Below, one piece after another: positions 1 through 12,908 of a stretch of DNA of 64,000 bases (position 1 is the first letter of the stretch; the number at the start of each line of letters is the position of its first letter). The translations under genes and the position numbers were made by a program. Source of the DNA: Chinchilla lanigera (lineage: Eukaryota > Chordata > Mammalia > Rodentia > Chinchillidae); assembly GCF_000276665.1 (NCBI RefSeq), contig NW_004955466.1, positions 12,428,270-12,492,269 of the forward strand. Direction: 5' to 3'. The notes under the pieces were generated by a model. That model did no database searches and was not told where the DNA came from. It saw only the letters and a program-made list of their open reading frames with translations.

Positions 1-616
1 NNNNNNNNNNNNNNNNNNNNNNNNNNNNNNNNNNNNNNNNNNNNNNNNNNNNNNNNNNNNNNNNNNNNNNNNNNNNNNNNNNNNNNNNNNNNNNNNNNNN
101 NNNNNNNNNNNNNNNNNNNNNNNNNNNNNNNNNNNNNNNNNNNNNNNNNNNNNNNNNNNNNNNNNNNNNNNNNNNNNNNNNNNNNNNNNNNNNNNNNNNN
201 NNNNNNNNNNNNNNNNNNNNNNNNNNNNNNNNNNNNNNNNNNNNNNNNNNNNNNNNNNNNNNNNNNNNNNNNNNNNNNNNNNNNNNNNNNNNNNNNNNNN
301 NNNNNNNNNNNNNNNNNNNNNNNNNNNNNNNNNNNNNNNNNNNNNNNNNNNNNNNNNNNNNNNNNNNNNNNNNNNNNNNNNNNNNNNNNNNNNNNNNNNN
401 NNNNNNNNNNNNNNNNNNNNNNNNNNNNNNNNNNNNNNNNNNNNNNNNNNNNNNNNNNNNNNNNNNNNNNNNNNNNNNNNNNNNNNNNNNNNNNNNNNNN
501 NNNNNNNNNNNNNNNNNNNNNNNNNNNNNNNNNNNNNNNNNNNNNNNNNNNNNNNNNNNNNNNNNNNNNNNNNNNNNNNNNNNNNNNNNNNNNNNNNNNN
601 NNNNNNNNNNNNNNNN
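1..616. other. Assembly gap (N run)
   Basis: These bases are all N. The first real bases are a T-run that belongs to a SINE tail, so the gap probably stopped at or inside a repeat. Confidence 0.99.
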
Positions 617-711
617 TTTTTTTTTTGTTTTGTTTTTGGAATCAGGAATTGAACTCAGGACCTTGCGCTTGCTAGGCAGGCACTTTGCCACTGAGCTGTA
701 TTTCTGGCCCA
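617..711 (-). mobile_element. ID SINE, minus strand
   Basis: A T-run is followed by the reverse complement of a tRNA-like body (gaactcaggaccttgcgctt, then gccactgagct). This matches the other ID copies here at their internal RNA polymerase III promoter boxes. The left flank is lost in the gap, so no target-site duplication can be checked. It is more diverged than the copies at 11.2 and 21.6 kb. Confidence 0.85.
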
Positions 712-2954
712 TGTTTGTTAGTTTTTAAGTGAATTTATCTTTTCTTTCTTCTCTTCTCCTTCCTATCTTGTTGCCCGTCACTTCGGCTACCCCACTGACT
801 TGAAGCTTTGGAAATACAGGCTCTATTTCTGTTTCTAGTTGCAGTGAGACTGTTTTGACTTTGAGATAAAACCAGCTAAGCTTTGGAGGCCTTTGGTTTG
901 ATAAAAAAGCCTTCTTAAAGCTTATAGTACTTTGCATCTTTGGGTTATCTTAGAAATTCCTCTATTGGAAATTTTATGGCCTCAATTATTTGAAATAAGT
1001 GAAGTCGATGGGCCGATTTAGGACATTTATTTTCCAATTAACCACAGAAGTGTGCTTCTTAATCCTTAATCCTTTAATCAAGAAAGATTTTCATGACTTG
1101 CACAGCTTGAGCCATGTAATTTGGGCAAATCGTTTAACCTCTGTGATCTGCTTCCTTATCTGGAATATGAGAGAAACGGCACCACAACCTCTACTGTTTC
1201 TTCAAGGTCTAAAATTTTATGATTCGGTAATTACTTCTTCCCTATGTATATTATCCTTTGTTGAAGTGAAATTGGAGCTCTGCCACACAAATCACAAGTA
1301 AACAAAATGCAGCTTATCCTCACTATGTTTTTACTAAGTGAATTTGAACTGGGCTTCTTTATGCGTGAAATGGGAGTAGTGTTACTTATCACAGAAGAGT
1401 CACATGAGAATAAAAAAAAAAGATAATTTTACTACCGGATTGAAATAATGCTTATTGTTCAGTAGATACATGATAAATGTAAGTTCCCCTGTCTTTGGGA
1501 GCTGTAGAATTACAGCTCTCTCAGATGCCCTGGTTTTTCCAAGTTTGTGGATAATTTCTCATCAAATATGCATTGGCACCCCTGACCCTCTTTATTATGA
1601 GGTACCTGGTGAGGTGAAATGCAGCCTCCTGTCTGTCTTGCTGCAGATGCACTATCTTCATTTTTTGTCACTGAGGGCTCTCAGAAGCAAAAGCACCTTG
1701 GGGCTGAACAGGAAAAGCTTTCCACCAGACTGACTCTGTCCAAGGCTCTGTGCCAATACACATTTACGAAAGGGAAGCTTGATGAGTGTGGCCCCATTCT
1801 AAGAGCTGTGTGGTGATGGCAGCTTTGTGTCTAGTGCGAGATTTTTCCAGCCTCTGTTTCCACTCTGCATCAGTTTTCCCTCCGTACAGAAGTAGGTGAA
1901 ACCTAGCATTGAGGAAGGATTTCATAGACAGGGACACTGCTTGTTCTAACCCAGGAAAATGGTAACAAAGAAAGAGGTTTCCTTCTAGAATAAGACAGAC
2001 TTCCTTCTACACTGAAAGCCTAACACCCTGGCCTTTTTGCTGCATATAAACCTGCCATTTCATGCTGGTCAAACAGAGCTAAGATGTATTTTGCAGGAAG
2101 AACACTTTATTTCCTTAGGTTTTGCTATGCTGATGGAATCTGAGGACTCTAGAACAGAAAGAGCACCCAGAGATGGTTGAATCTTCTTTTTTTCCTCAAT
2201 GTGAAATTGGGTAAAGTATGTACAGCTGTGACATTAGCCTAGCTGCGCAGGACTTAAAGGAGAGAGCTGTATTTAGGGGCAAGCCAAACTCATCATCCTT
2301 TTAGGAAAGACAAGAAGGCAAAGTCGCTTACAGTCAAAAGTAGAAGGAGGGGGTTGGGGATGGAGACAACAGAGGGGAACTAAGCAGCTGGAGGAAGCAA
2401 GGGGCACTGGGGCATCACCCCAAAGGGAGGGCATCCACCTTACTATTGCAGGTACCTGGAGTGGAGCAGGTGCAGGGTGCGTGAAGATCCAGCAGATAAT
2501 CAGCCCCAACAGCTTCATTTGTTAGAAGAGAAAACAGTTGCCCAGGAAAGTTAGGAAATAATGCTAACGCTGACACTGCTGGCCGCAGAGTGGACTAGCT
2601 GGGAGTCTCCACATTTCTTGTCCGTCTCTCTTCCCATGTATCATTATTCTCTTTGAAGTTTTGTTCGTGGGCCTCCTTATACTCATAACATTTTGTATAT
2701 GACAGTGATTCTGTATATGTTGACGTTTCTTATTCAAAGTGAATGGAAGATGCCACTGGGTTCAGGTAGCCAATTTTTTTTAGTTGACAAAGTTACAGTT
2801 GAACTGTGTGCTATCTTCAGTAATCTAGCGAGAATTCTTTGCTTAGCAATTACATTCATGAAGATGGGGTGAGTGTAAATTTAGGACCAAATTGAAGGTT
2901 AAGATCATGTTTTTCTCAGTTTTCTCTTATCCTTTTTCTGTAAATTTACTTTTT
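712..2954. other. Unique sequence, no gene seen
   Basis: Apart from a MIR-like scrap near 1.1-1.26 kb, I see no recognisable gene or repeat. The open frames are short, overlap on both strands and lack splice context. This is probably intergenic or intronic DNA. Confidence 0.5.
1085..1260 (+). repeat. MIR-like SINE fragment
   Basis: The order of motifs (a ttgggcaaatcgtttaacct segment, then ctgtgatctgcttcc, then atctggaatatgag) follows the conserved core of mammalian MIR elements on the plus strand. It is old and strongly diverged, with no visible ends. Confidence 0.45.
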
Positions 2955-3428
2955 TTTTGAGTCTAAATTTTATTTTCATTTTATTTATTTATTTTTTAAT
3001 TTTAAAGAGAAAAAAGATAAACATAATAGTGAAAGTTCCAGAGCAGGTTAGGACAGTTAGAGTAGCTGCTATATTGCATGTTGTCTTCATAGTTGTTATT
3101 CAGAGTACATGATATAGGTGTGATATCTTATCCAGACAATATTAGCACAAAACTTTCTTTTCAATGAACTAGGAGAGACTAGCTGTATAACTATCTTAAC
3201 TGTATTCTGTATACATATTTTTTTTTCTTTTTCCCTTTCTTCCTTTCCCCCATCACAGTTTGTCCTTTCTTTTAAACAGTTTCTTCCCAATTCACAATAT
3301 CTGTTGTACATTTCAGATCTTATTTACTTGTTTAGTTTCTCACACTAGTGAGACAATACAGTGTTTACACATGTGGGTCTGATTTATTTCACTTATGAGT
3401 ATGGTCTCGAGTTGCATCCATTTACTGT

Positions 3429-3805
3429 TGTCCTAGTTACTTTTCTCTCATTGCTGAGACAAAATACCTGACACTCAGAATTAAGGAAGAAAGGTTTATT
3501 TAGCTCATGGTTTGTGGAGGTTTCAGTCCATACTTGGCTGGCTCCAAGGCAGTGTGGCATATGGCAGAGGACAACAGCTCATGGGGGGGAAAACAGCAAA
3601 AGCAACAACAAGAGCAAAAGGGAGGAGCAGCAACAAGTAAACCTCTTTCTCTCCCTTATGTAGCATGCAGGCTACCCACCCTACAGTGAGTGTAGCACTC
3701 ATGCCCATAATCCCAGCATTGGACCATGAGTCAATCAAAAACTCTAGAAACCCACCCCTTGACTGCATGAGGCTTTGAGGGTACATCTAGACACAAGCCA
3801 TAACA
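3429..3805 (-). mobile_element. Solo LTR, ERVL-MaLR family
   Basis: This 377-base element starts TGTCCTAGTTAC and ends CCATAACA on the plus strand, and shares its whole layout with the copies at 31131, 33870 (opposite strand) and 45742. The reverse complement begins like MaLR LTRs (a tatggtttgtgtc-type start). Flanking five-base words ACTGT and CCTAT can be explained as a decayed duplication of L1 sequence. No internal retroviral region is attached. Confidence 0.75.
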
Positions 3806-3893
3806 CCTATAAAAGTCTCCAGTTTATCTTTCTTTATTACTGAGTAGTACCTATAAAAGTCTCTAGTTTATCCCTCTTTATGGCTGAGTAGTA
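3806..3893. repeat. 44-base tandem duplication inside L1
   Basis: Two adjacent 44-base units (3806-3849 and 3850-3893) both begin cctataaaagtct and end ctgagtagta, with a few substitutions. The same L1 segment is present once in the other L1 copies. The first unit directly abuts the LTR end. Confidence 0.85.
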
Positions 3894-3948
3894 CTCCACT
3901 GTATAAAAAAATCACATCTTTTTTTTATCCATTTCTGGGTTGATGGAG

Positions 3949-5036
3949 TCTGTAAATTTATTTTAAAAATAAAAGTAGGAAAACATATTAACAAACATGC
4001 ATCTATTTACAAAATAGCATAAGAACAATACAAGCAATACCGAATTACAGACAAAGTGGTAGGAAATTAACTATGGTTGTTGTATTATGTGTTGATATCT
4101 TCAAAGTGGTTTCTCAGGAAAACAAATAGAGACATGCACAATTAATCAAATAAGTAATCATTAACTGTTCCTTTCAGTAAAGTGATATAAGTCAGTAGTC
4201 CAACTATGTTAGCTATCCTGTATATACATACATAGTAATTTCCCCTTCTTTCTTTTCTCTTTTCCCTCATCCCCGTTTCTCTTTACTTTTGAGCATTTTC
4301 CTTGCATTTCACAATGTCTATCGTACCTCCTAATTTTTATTCACTCTTTCAGGTTCTCACACTAGTGAGACAATACAATGTTTACACATGTGGGTCTGAT
4401 TTATTTCACTTATGAGTATGGTCTCTAGTTGTGACCATTTACTTGTAAAAGCCTTGAGTTTATCTTTCTTTATAGCTGAGTAATATTCCATTATATAAAA
4501 GTACCACAATTTTTTAGCCATTCCTCAGTGGACAGACATTTGGGTTGCTTCCACAATTTAGCAATTAGAAATTGCTAAGCTACAAACATGGGTGCACATA
4601 TATCACTGTGATATGATGTTTTCAGATCTTGGAAAATACCTAGAAGGGGAATAGCTAGGTTGGATGGGACCTCTAGACCTAGTTTGCTGAGAAATCTCCA
4701 AACTGATTTCCACAGTGGTTTTACCAGTCTGCATTTCCACCAGCAGTGGAGAAGAGTTCCTATTTCTCCACAGCCTCTCCAACATTTATTATTGGTTGAT
4801 TTCTTAATTAGCCATTCTTACTGGGATGAGATGAAATCTCAATGTTGTTTTAATTTGCATTTCTCAAATGACTACTGATGTTGAACATTTTCTCATGTAT
4901 TTATTTACCATTTGTATTTCTTTATCTGAGAAGTGTGTGTTCATCTCAGATGCTGATTTTTGGATTGGGTCTTTGAATTAGGGGGGGCTGATGTTTTTTA
5001 ATTCTTTATATGTTCTAGATAGGTTCTGTAAATTTA
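3949..5036 (-). mobile_element. 5'-truncated L1, minus strand, with target-site duplication
   Basis: The L1 body (3961-5024) is flanked by exact 12-base copies of TCTGTAAATTTA (3949-3960 and 5025-5036). It holds the 3' tail, the 3' UTR with one copy of the ~95-base unit (about 4041-4141), and the end of ORF2, which is frame-broken and begins in the C-terminal region. It inserted beside the older L1 to its left. Confidence 0.9.
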
Positions 5037-8000
5037 AAAGATGGTTTTATTTTGTTTTTGCCTAGTATTTTTTCATATTTAGGATGAGATATATGAAGTT
5101 AAACAATTTTTAAAGAATATTTTCCTTATATCATTTGCATTAATGGTATTTTTATTAATATCAAATTAAAACTTTACATAATAATGTTGCATTATTAATA
5201 CATAACATTTCAAAATAGTTCAGAGAAGTCTAATTAAGCATGGGTAAAACTTATACAAGGTATTTATATTCTAATTCTTACCCTGTACAAACTTCATTAA
5301 AATGGGAGGGATATTAGGAAGTTTTAAAAAACGAATAAACCAAGTGAAGCACCATCACCAAGTGAAAGCTGTCTGTAACACTTGGAAGATGGAAGCAGCT
5401 GGATAAACCAAAAATCACTTAAGATAATGCAGGTCTTACTCTGGTACGAGCAGGGGGACAAGCCAGCCAGAAGCAGCCAACAGGGGCTGCAGGACCCCAG
5501 AAGTGTACAGAATTGGAAGCACCAGTTTCCTCTGAAGTCTAAATTGGGTGGAGGTACCACTGAAATCAGAAAATAGTTTAGTGGAATCTCTACTAATTCC
5601 ATCCCCTGATATGTCCTGATTAATAGGAGTTGCTGTAAATTTGCCTTTTATTTTCCTTTGTTAATGTTTGAAAAGATTCATCTTTGCTTACATAGGTCAT
5701 GTCCCCACACACAAGTTGGGTTTGGGGAAAACTGGACTTTAAGATGCTCACTTTGGGATTAGTTTAATCGTGCAGACATCTGGGTGTCGACTGTGCTGTG
5801 AAGATACAGAGATGACTCAGCCAAAACTCCTTTTCTCTGTGCCCTTGACCTAACTGGGAGGCAGAGAGCCCAGCTCTTTATGAACACAACAGAAGGTGCC
5901 TACGGGCTTGGAGAGAGGTGCGAACGCAGGACGGAGCCCAGGGCCGGACTGCGAGAGGCCAAGGGCTTCAGGGAGGAGAGTCTGCCTGGATCACGACCAA
6001 TGAGTAGGCTGTGACTGAGCAGGGTGGAGCTTCTAGGAGCAAAATGCGGAGCCTCCAAGAATATTCCTGGGATCACTGAGCTGGCAGATGTGCCCTACAA
6101 GCAATGTGAAGCATGCATTAACACACAGTATAGGCGAGGCTTCCACTGTGAGGTAAATGGTTTGATTTCTAGCTTCTCTCTCGGTACATTGCTCTAACAC
6201 TGTCCAACTGTAAAGCTCCGGAGAAAAGTGAGGAATTACATTTTTATATCAAGTGGGTTGTAGCTGTGCTCATTTAGTCATGGGGCTTAAAGGGATCTTC
6301 TGGGAGAGGAGGCTGATGGGCACAGCTAACTCTCGGGAGGGAGTCACCCCGGGGATATCTAGGCCTCAATTGAGGGCCATTGCACCAACCGGACTGTGAA
6401 ACGTGGGAGCCTTGAGGGGAGTCCCTTGAGGCATGGGGGGAGGGTCTTAGTGGGGCTTAGGAGGGAAGCACACAGGACAACGGAAGAGCCATAAGTTGCA
6501 GGGCTCCTTCACCTGGTGTAGCAGAGAACAGGCGGGGGAAGGCTGCAACCGAGGGAGTCCACCATCTGTTCGGGCAGCTCCTGCAAATCAAGGGCTGCTT
6601 ACACCGAGCCTGCCAACTCCTAGCCGGTGATTGCTATAAAGGAAAGAATAAACTGTGTCCTCGTCTCAGAAGTGAGGGATGTTTTTCCTGATCTGTCAAC
6701 TTACACAAGTAGCAATTAAGCAATTAATTCAACAAATACTTGTTGAATAGCTTCCATGTGCCAGGGAGAGTTATTTGAATTCTTTACCTCTTTCAAAGCA
6801 TACCTGGCTGCATGGATATGCTTTGCAAGGATGAGCCCTTTCCTATACTTTCTTGCTACACGGCCCCTGACTCCTGCACAACACAGACTCCAATCACCAT
6901 ATTGTGTTTGCCAGGTTTTATGATCTAAAAACTTATGACTTGACTGTTAAGTTCTGAATTTTATTGGCTATTTATAATGATTTATGTTTTACTTATTTAC
7001 CTAACCATTTGGAGTTATAAGAGTTGTTTTATAAGCATCATAACTTACTGGCCTGGATTAAGTACACTTTTTGAAAAGTTCCTAGTATTTGCTGCAAATC
7101 CAAAACTTAACAAGCACAAGGTTTATTTTGAAATCACAGCAGTGAAATTGTATGGTCTTCAGTGTCCACGAGGGAACAGATTTCCCCCTACACTCTGGGC
7201 CACAATTTATTATTGTTTAAATCAATGCATGACTCTTTGCATACCAGCCTGTATTTTGGGTCATGCAGACTTAACCTCAGAACAGAATCACTTTGTTCAA
7301 TGCAAAACAGGGCCCCATCAGTCCTCTGGACCCATTTCCCTGTGTCCCATAAGAAAAAAGTTTATTTGACTGCATGATAACCTCAAGCATAATTCCTCAT
7401 AGAAATAAACCTGACAACTGTCTTACACACCCTGTCACCAAGGGGCACTTAATGTCGACTTCAGTGTTAACTCCTGCGAGGCAGGTAGATAGGACTCTAA
7501 AGGTAACAGTCTGGGAGCGGGGACTTTAGTGCTCAATGAAATAATAATATCAGAATTCTCGTATCCATACAGTTCTTTTATTATCCTTTCCATAGTGCTT
7601 CATATTATGCTGTCTAGATTTGTGCAAAGGACTTCAGGTTTTATTCCCCTAAAAGCAAAGGGCTTAGTAGGTGAGGGGAGTTTTGAAAGTTTCTGTCATG
7701 TCTGTGGTTCGCCTGCCATTTTAAAAAGACGTTCACCCAATAGCCCCAATGGTTTGATGTCATCTTAGTGGTGGAGTTGCTGCTTTTCAAGGGGCCGGTA
7801 CATGAATGTAAGTCTCTTTTGGTATATTTTGTCATCTTGTTGATTGAGGGCGGTCTAAGGTATATAAGAGAGGGGATTTTTATCTCAGTACATCTGTGTG
7901 GGCCTAGTAACACCTGGGGCTGGGTCAGGATAGGAATGATGCTGTGTAGGACTGGAGTGAAGTCACTGCTTCCTTCCCATGCCTACCTCTGGTACAGACC

Positions 8001-8963
8001 GCCAGCTGTCCAAGGTTCTCCTACCCAGGGCTCTGTGGTTACTGTCTGCTGCTGTCTCTGTCACTCAGAGACTCTGGCTAGAGGACCTCAATGTTTGGTT
8101 TGCTTCTTTGTCTGAGAATGGCGTCCTCTCCCTTGCTAAATTATTTGAGAGCTTCTTTTGCTTTCATTCTCACTATATGAGTCCAAGGAAGGTGCCATGA
8201 CTTTTAATGTACTGTATGTGTACTGTGGCCCGCACGGCCATCCCTGGTTAGCCCACAGTTGGCACTGACTGGAGGCAGGAAGAGAATCTTTGCCGCTGTG
8301 GATGCCAGGAATGCACAGCTACTGCGGAGAGCTGCTGGACTCTGCACTTCTGGTCTGCAGCGGGAGGTCGGGTAGAAAGAAGCAGAAATGAGAGGTGGAA
8401 CCGTGGTTTGTGATTCTGGTTCCAAGTACTTCTAAGAGAAGATGGATCTGTGTCTTTCTTTCTGTTTAGTTCTCCAACCCTTTCTTGGATTCTGCAGACA
8501 AATTCATCTCCCCTTCAATTGCATTAGCTCAACCTGTATTTCAGTTATTTGCAACCCAAACAGACCTGTTTAATGGCCCTTGTTTCCCTTGTTTCTCCCT
8601 CCAGCATTTGAATGATACCTATCGTGTCCCAAACATTGATAATATAACTTGACTAAATAACTAATTACTCATGTCTTAGGGGAAAATGCAGGTGAGTTAT
8701 TGTCAGGCTCTGAAGAAATGTTTCTACCTTGTTATTTTATTCATTATTGAGTCTGCAATGGAGATTTCCAGGCTTGGCAGAGGATTACCGAGAGGACTGG
8801 AGTATGCTTCCAGTCGCACAGAGGAAGCGTAACAGAGTCTGGTCACACCATACATGACTACCTTGGGATATCTTTTAGCATTTTCCTGATTAAAGTCCTG
8901 AAGAAACACAAACACATGGAGTCCAGGGCTTCTACCTTGAGTTACATCTCTAACCTTTCTACA
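5037..8963. other. Mostly unique sequence, no gene seen
   Basis: I find no supported gene here. The segment 5.87-6.6 kb is more GC-rich but lacks a CpG island or consistent frame. Around 6721-6775 there is a short match to the MIR/L2-type phrase aacaaatacttgttgaat. Open frames between 7.0 and 8.2 kb overlap one another on both strands and show no splice signals that make sense together. Confidence 0.45.
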
Positions 8964-9087
8964 ATTTTTTTTACTTTGAGACAGGTTTCATTATGTTGTT
9001 AAATTGCCCAGGTTGGGTTTGAAGTTGCAATCCTCCTGCCTCAGTTCCTGAGTCCTGGGATTACAGGTGTCCACACCGCACCCAGCC
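8964..9087 (-). mobile_element. B1-like SINE, minus strand
   Basis: The sequence runs from a T-run through ttgagacaggtttcat, tgcccaggttgggttt and cctgcctcagttcctgagtc to gctgggattacaggtg-like and cacccagcc. This is the reverse complement of a 7SL-derived B1 without the internal 29-base duplication seen in the copy at 61.6 kb. Confidence 0.85.
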
Positions 9088-9128
9088 GTCATTGTAGTTA
9101 GGCTCAACTGTGTAGTTTATTGTGATAC

Positions 9129-9240
9129 TGGTTTTTGAAATGGGTCTCACTTGGTTGCCTAGGCTGGCTTTGAATTTGCAATCATCCTGCTTTAGCTTCC
9201 CAAGTAGCTAGCATTATGGGTAAGCGTTACTAAGCTTGAC
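9129..9240 (-). mobile_element. Second B1-like SINE, minus strand
   Basis: It lies 40 bases beyond the preceding B1 and in the same orientation: ttgaaatgggtctcac, gttgcctaggctggcttt, agcttcccaagtagctagca. It is more diverged than its neighbour, so the two may be independent insertions or the halves of an old dimer. Confidence 0.75.
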
Positions 9241-11216
9241 TTCCAATATAATTTCTTGGCAATATTTGGTCAGACTTTAAGGAATTTTGTCTGATGGCTG
9301 TCTTAATCTTACTCACCTAGTGGATGAGTATTTTTTCTACCTGAATGTTGTAACTTTTCAGGTTGATATGGCTTTCTGGGAGCAAAAATTGTAATATTTT
9401 AAATGAAAGAAAGTTTTGGAAGGATTGAATAGGGTAGGATAAAGGGGAAATGTAGAAATTAAAAAAGACAAAAAAAGAGACATGAATCAAAAGAGATGGG
9501 AAAATGAGTGAAAGACGATAGGCATGTGAAACAAAGCAGGAAATGGGACAGAAAGAAGACATCAGTGAAACCAAAAATAATTTTAAACAGGGAGCTTGAA
9601 TCTTTTTCATCAGTTTTGAAAGAAATATAGAGCTTCTTATGCTTTGAGAATAGAAAGAGTCAAAAGTAAAAGTGAAGTTCTAACCTCCGATTTCCTGTCC
9701 AGCTGGAATGAATTTTTAGCTAAGGCTGAGAGCCAGCGGTATCGGTCTCGTAACATTTCCCACTCACTTGCAGGCCAGGTTGGTTCCGAGCTGGCTCTGG
9801 TTGTGAGGTTCTGAGCCAAAGTAAGTTCTGTCCAGTTTGGGACTGGGTCCTGTTCCTCTTGGGTCTTCTGCTTAGGAAAGATGGTGTTGGGAGCGGTTCG
9901 ATACCCAGTGTGCCATTCCCTGGGCTCTACTGGTGGGAAGGACTTGGGGATGGAGGTTCATGCAGCACCCTGGAAAACTTTCCTCCTGACTTAGTTCTCG
10001 GGGCATGCAGCTGCCCCTCTCCTGCCCACAAATGTCTAATTTAGGCCTTGGGGTGAGACAGCCAAGTACTTGTATTTTGAAGGCAATATAACTGTCTTAC
10101 TCTAATCTCATTTTTCTTCTTTGTTTTCCTTTCTCTGCCATTTTGTTGGATGAGGTATTTTCTTGTGTTTTCATTAACGATGCTTCCACCAGCTTGTAAA
10201 GCACAAAAAATCAGCCGATTCATCTAGAAAACAGCTCCATGGTCCCTACACACTGTGGATTCAGCAAAAATGCAACTTAATCCTATCACCTCCCAGACAA
10301 AGTCAGCCTTTCAATTCTTTTCTTAATGAGAGAGCAAGAACAACATGAGTGTGTTTCAGTGGTTTCAGAATAGTTAGAAGCAAGAACGTTGTAAGTCACA
10401 GAATATACAAAACCTTTGCCAGCCAATATGTTGGATAGATGATAAAGTGTTTGTCAAGTAAATCCACACTTGGGCAGAGGCCCATTATCAACAGCTGCAG
10501 AGCTTACAGAGGATATCCTGCAGGGCTATCACTCACAAACACAAAAACACATAAATAAATATCAGGGTGGTTTCGTGCGGACTCTGTTCCCACTAAAAAT
10601 CCACTTTTTAGAGATCGAATGTCACAGTGAGAGTTTCATAGCTTTCAGAATGACTTGAGATATGTTATTTATGTGCTACAGGGCCCTTTCTTCAGGATGT
10701 CCCTCATGAGCTGGGACTCGAAAGGAGCCAAGGCTTGGGGTGGAGTTGTTTGTTTTGTGTGTGAGGGAGCGCTGCGCAGCTCCCAGTGCTCAGGCAGCTG
10801 CATCACGAAAGACCGAAGCAGAGCAGAGGGGGTGGGGTGGGGGTCACCGGGAGGCTGCAGGACGAGTTTGTGAATGGAGTGGAAAGTCACATACGACCCT
10901 CTGTAAACACTGAGAACTAACACTGCTGCTGTGTATTTTTATTAAGAGCCAGCCTGGGAAAGTTAGATCCAAGAATTAATGGTGATGCAGTGGCCAGTCT
11001 TCATGGATTCTGTATTGTAGTGACTCATTTTATGCAACCTAAGTCTGAAACCTTCATAAAAAATGCTCTCTTTGTTTTGTTCCCCTCATATCCCATCAGT
11101 CACCAGGCTGATCAGCTGTACCTTCTAAATATTTCTGGAGTCCAGTTCCACCTCTTTAATCCCAGTTCTGGAGTCCAGTCCCACCTCTTTAGTCCCCGTG
11201 TCCTCGATTCAGATTA
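9241..11216. other. Unique sequence, no gene seen
   Basis: I see no recognisable gene. The purine-rich stretch 9400-9560 gives a long but low-complexity minus-strand frame that I do not take as coding. Confidence 0.45.
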
Positions 11217-11339
11217 TGTAAGAAATTTTTGTTCTTTTTTTTTTTTTTCCAGGTACCGGGAATCGAACTCACGACCTTGCGCTTGCCAAGCAGGCACTGT
11301 GCCGCTGAGCTAAATCCCCAGCCCTGTAAGAAATTTTTG
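11217..11339 (-). mobile_element. ID SINE with 15-base target-site duplication
   Basis: Exact copies of TGTAAGAAATTTTTG lie at 11217-11231 and 11325-11339. Between them is a complete ID element on the minus strand: T-run, ggtaccgggaatcgaactca, then ccgctgagctaaatcccc. The perfect duplication and the well-kept body mark a recent insertion. Confidence 0.95.
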
Positions 11340-12177
11340 ACTAAGATTCCGTGCCATTGGAAAACTCTGGTCTCACCCGTCCAGCATACCTTCCACAGTG
11401 CTCAGTAAATCAAACGCTGTGTAGTGCGTCTATTTCATTTCCCCTCATCTCTCTGTGCTGGGTGAAGTTCTATGTTCTCATATGCGGCATATAAAGTCCA
11501 ACATGACCAGCCTGCTTCTACTGCCTCACTGACTACAAGTTCTCACAGGCACATTCACACAGACTTGCTTTGTGGGAAAGATTATGACCTTTCGTTCATT
11601 TGTGGCATCGGTACGTGGTGCCCTTCAGCTGTGAACAGGCTGTCTACTCTCACTGCAGCTCCTTTGGCCTGTCGGACTGTACTCATCCTTCACACTCTGG
11701 CTCTCAAGTCTCTTCTACTCCTGTATAAAGCATTCCTTGCTCATCCTTGTGAGTCCGGTGGGGGAGGGGTAAGCAGTGTTTGCTAGCTTTGCCACTCCAA
11801 ATCTGCACGACTGTCTCGGGGACACTGTTTCACTTGACAGCACCTTCCTCATCCTCTATCCCTGTGCTACCCATAAAGCTGACTTTATCCTGGGCTGGAG
11901 GGAATAGAGCACATGACTAGGTCACACTAAATCAATCTGTGCAGTCCATTATCCTGGCCGTGGTTGTTACTTAGCCATGGACCTGTGATCCAGAGTGGAC
12001 CAATGGCTTTGGTGCTCTGTTTGAGCTATTGGGGAAGCAGATGGCTTTTTTGTTAAGCTGGGGGTTGTGAAGATAGGAGCCTGGATTTGCTAGGAGTCTC
12101 CTTGTGGAGTCATAAATTGGAGCTTATTCAGAGAAAAACTGCAGGAAGTGAGGAGTACAGAGAGAGAAATTGTGACT
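11340..12177. other. Unique sequence, no gene seen
   Basis: No repeat or gene is recognised. The plus-strand open frame at 11.47-11.79 kb has no similarity that I know and no convincing splice sites. Confidence 0.4.
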
Positions 12178-12365
12178 GAGCCAGGGATCATGGTGTACAC
12201 CTGTAATTCCAGCACTCCTGTAGGCTGAGGCAGGAGGATTGCAAGTCTGAATGCAGCCCAGGCAACTTAGTGCTTAGTGAGACCCTATCTTGAAGTAAAA
12301 AATAAAAACAAGGGGTGGGAATGTAGCTCCATGGGAAGGTACAAGGGTCTATGCCCAGTAACACC
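12178..12365 (+). mobile_element. B1-dID dimeric SINE, plus strand
   Basis: A B1-like half (catggtgtacacctgtaatt, ggctgaggcaggaggattgc, gagaccctatct) is followed by an A-rich linker and an ID-like half (gggtgggaatgtagctcc). This B1-then-ID order is the B1-dID structure known from several rodent families. It is old and lacks a clear tail. Confidence 0.75.
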
Positions 12366-12422
12366 TTCCTTCCCAAATTTTCTGAACCAGTCTCCTCCAA
12401 TGGGCAAAATCCATACTCTTTC

Positions 12423-12549
12423 TCTTCTCATTTTCTTTATCTTTTTTTTTTTTTTTTTGTTACTGGGAACCGAACTCAGGGCCTTGCACTTGCCAGGCAG
12501 GCTCTTTATGCCACTGAGCTATATCCTTGGCCTTTCTTCTCATTTTCTT
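12423..12549 (-). mobile_element. ID SINE with 15-base target-site duplication
   Basis: Identical TCTTCTCATTTTCTT copies (12423-12437 and 12535-12549) flank a minus-strand ID element with a long T-run and the gaactcagggccttgcactt body. The internal promoter-like boxes are retained but slightly diverged. Confidence 0.93.
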
Positions 12550-12908
12550 AAACCAAGTGGGACTGGGGTTTCTGTCACTTACAACCCAGAGAATCTCATT
12601 TATTTTTCTTTGTTCCTTCTCTATCCTCACATTTTGCCCTTGGCCATAGTTGGCTAGTGCCTGGTGTTCAGGTAAGGTGAGGAATCCAGGGCTTTCCTGT
12701 CTGGAGGAGGCACAGAGGCCAAATACTGCCGAGAGTCTTTCTTCAGTGCCATTGGCTGAGCATACTGTGTATCTGCCATAGGATCATGAAGGTGGAGGAA
12801 GAAAGGATACAAGTGGAGAAGGCAAAAGTAGGAAGACACGGGGCAAGGAGAGATGTGGTTTCCATACTAAATGGGGAAACAGTTGTGCCTTGTTTTTGCC
12901 TCTATTCA

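Larger units (their letters stand above)
2955..3948 (-). mobile_element. Older L1 3' end, minus strand, split by an LTR
   Basis: Bases 2955-3428 and 3806-3948 follow the same order as the other L1 3' ends in this window: an A/T-rich tail, a pyrimidine-rich stretch, a cacactagtgagacaataca segment, then the start of the ORF2 C-terminal region. The 3' UTR is clearly more diverged than in the next copy at 3961. A MaLR LTR sits between the two pieces, so this L1 was there first. Confidence 0.75.
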
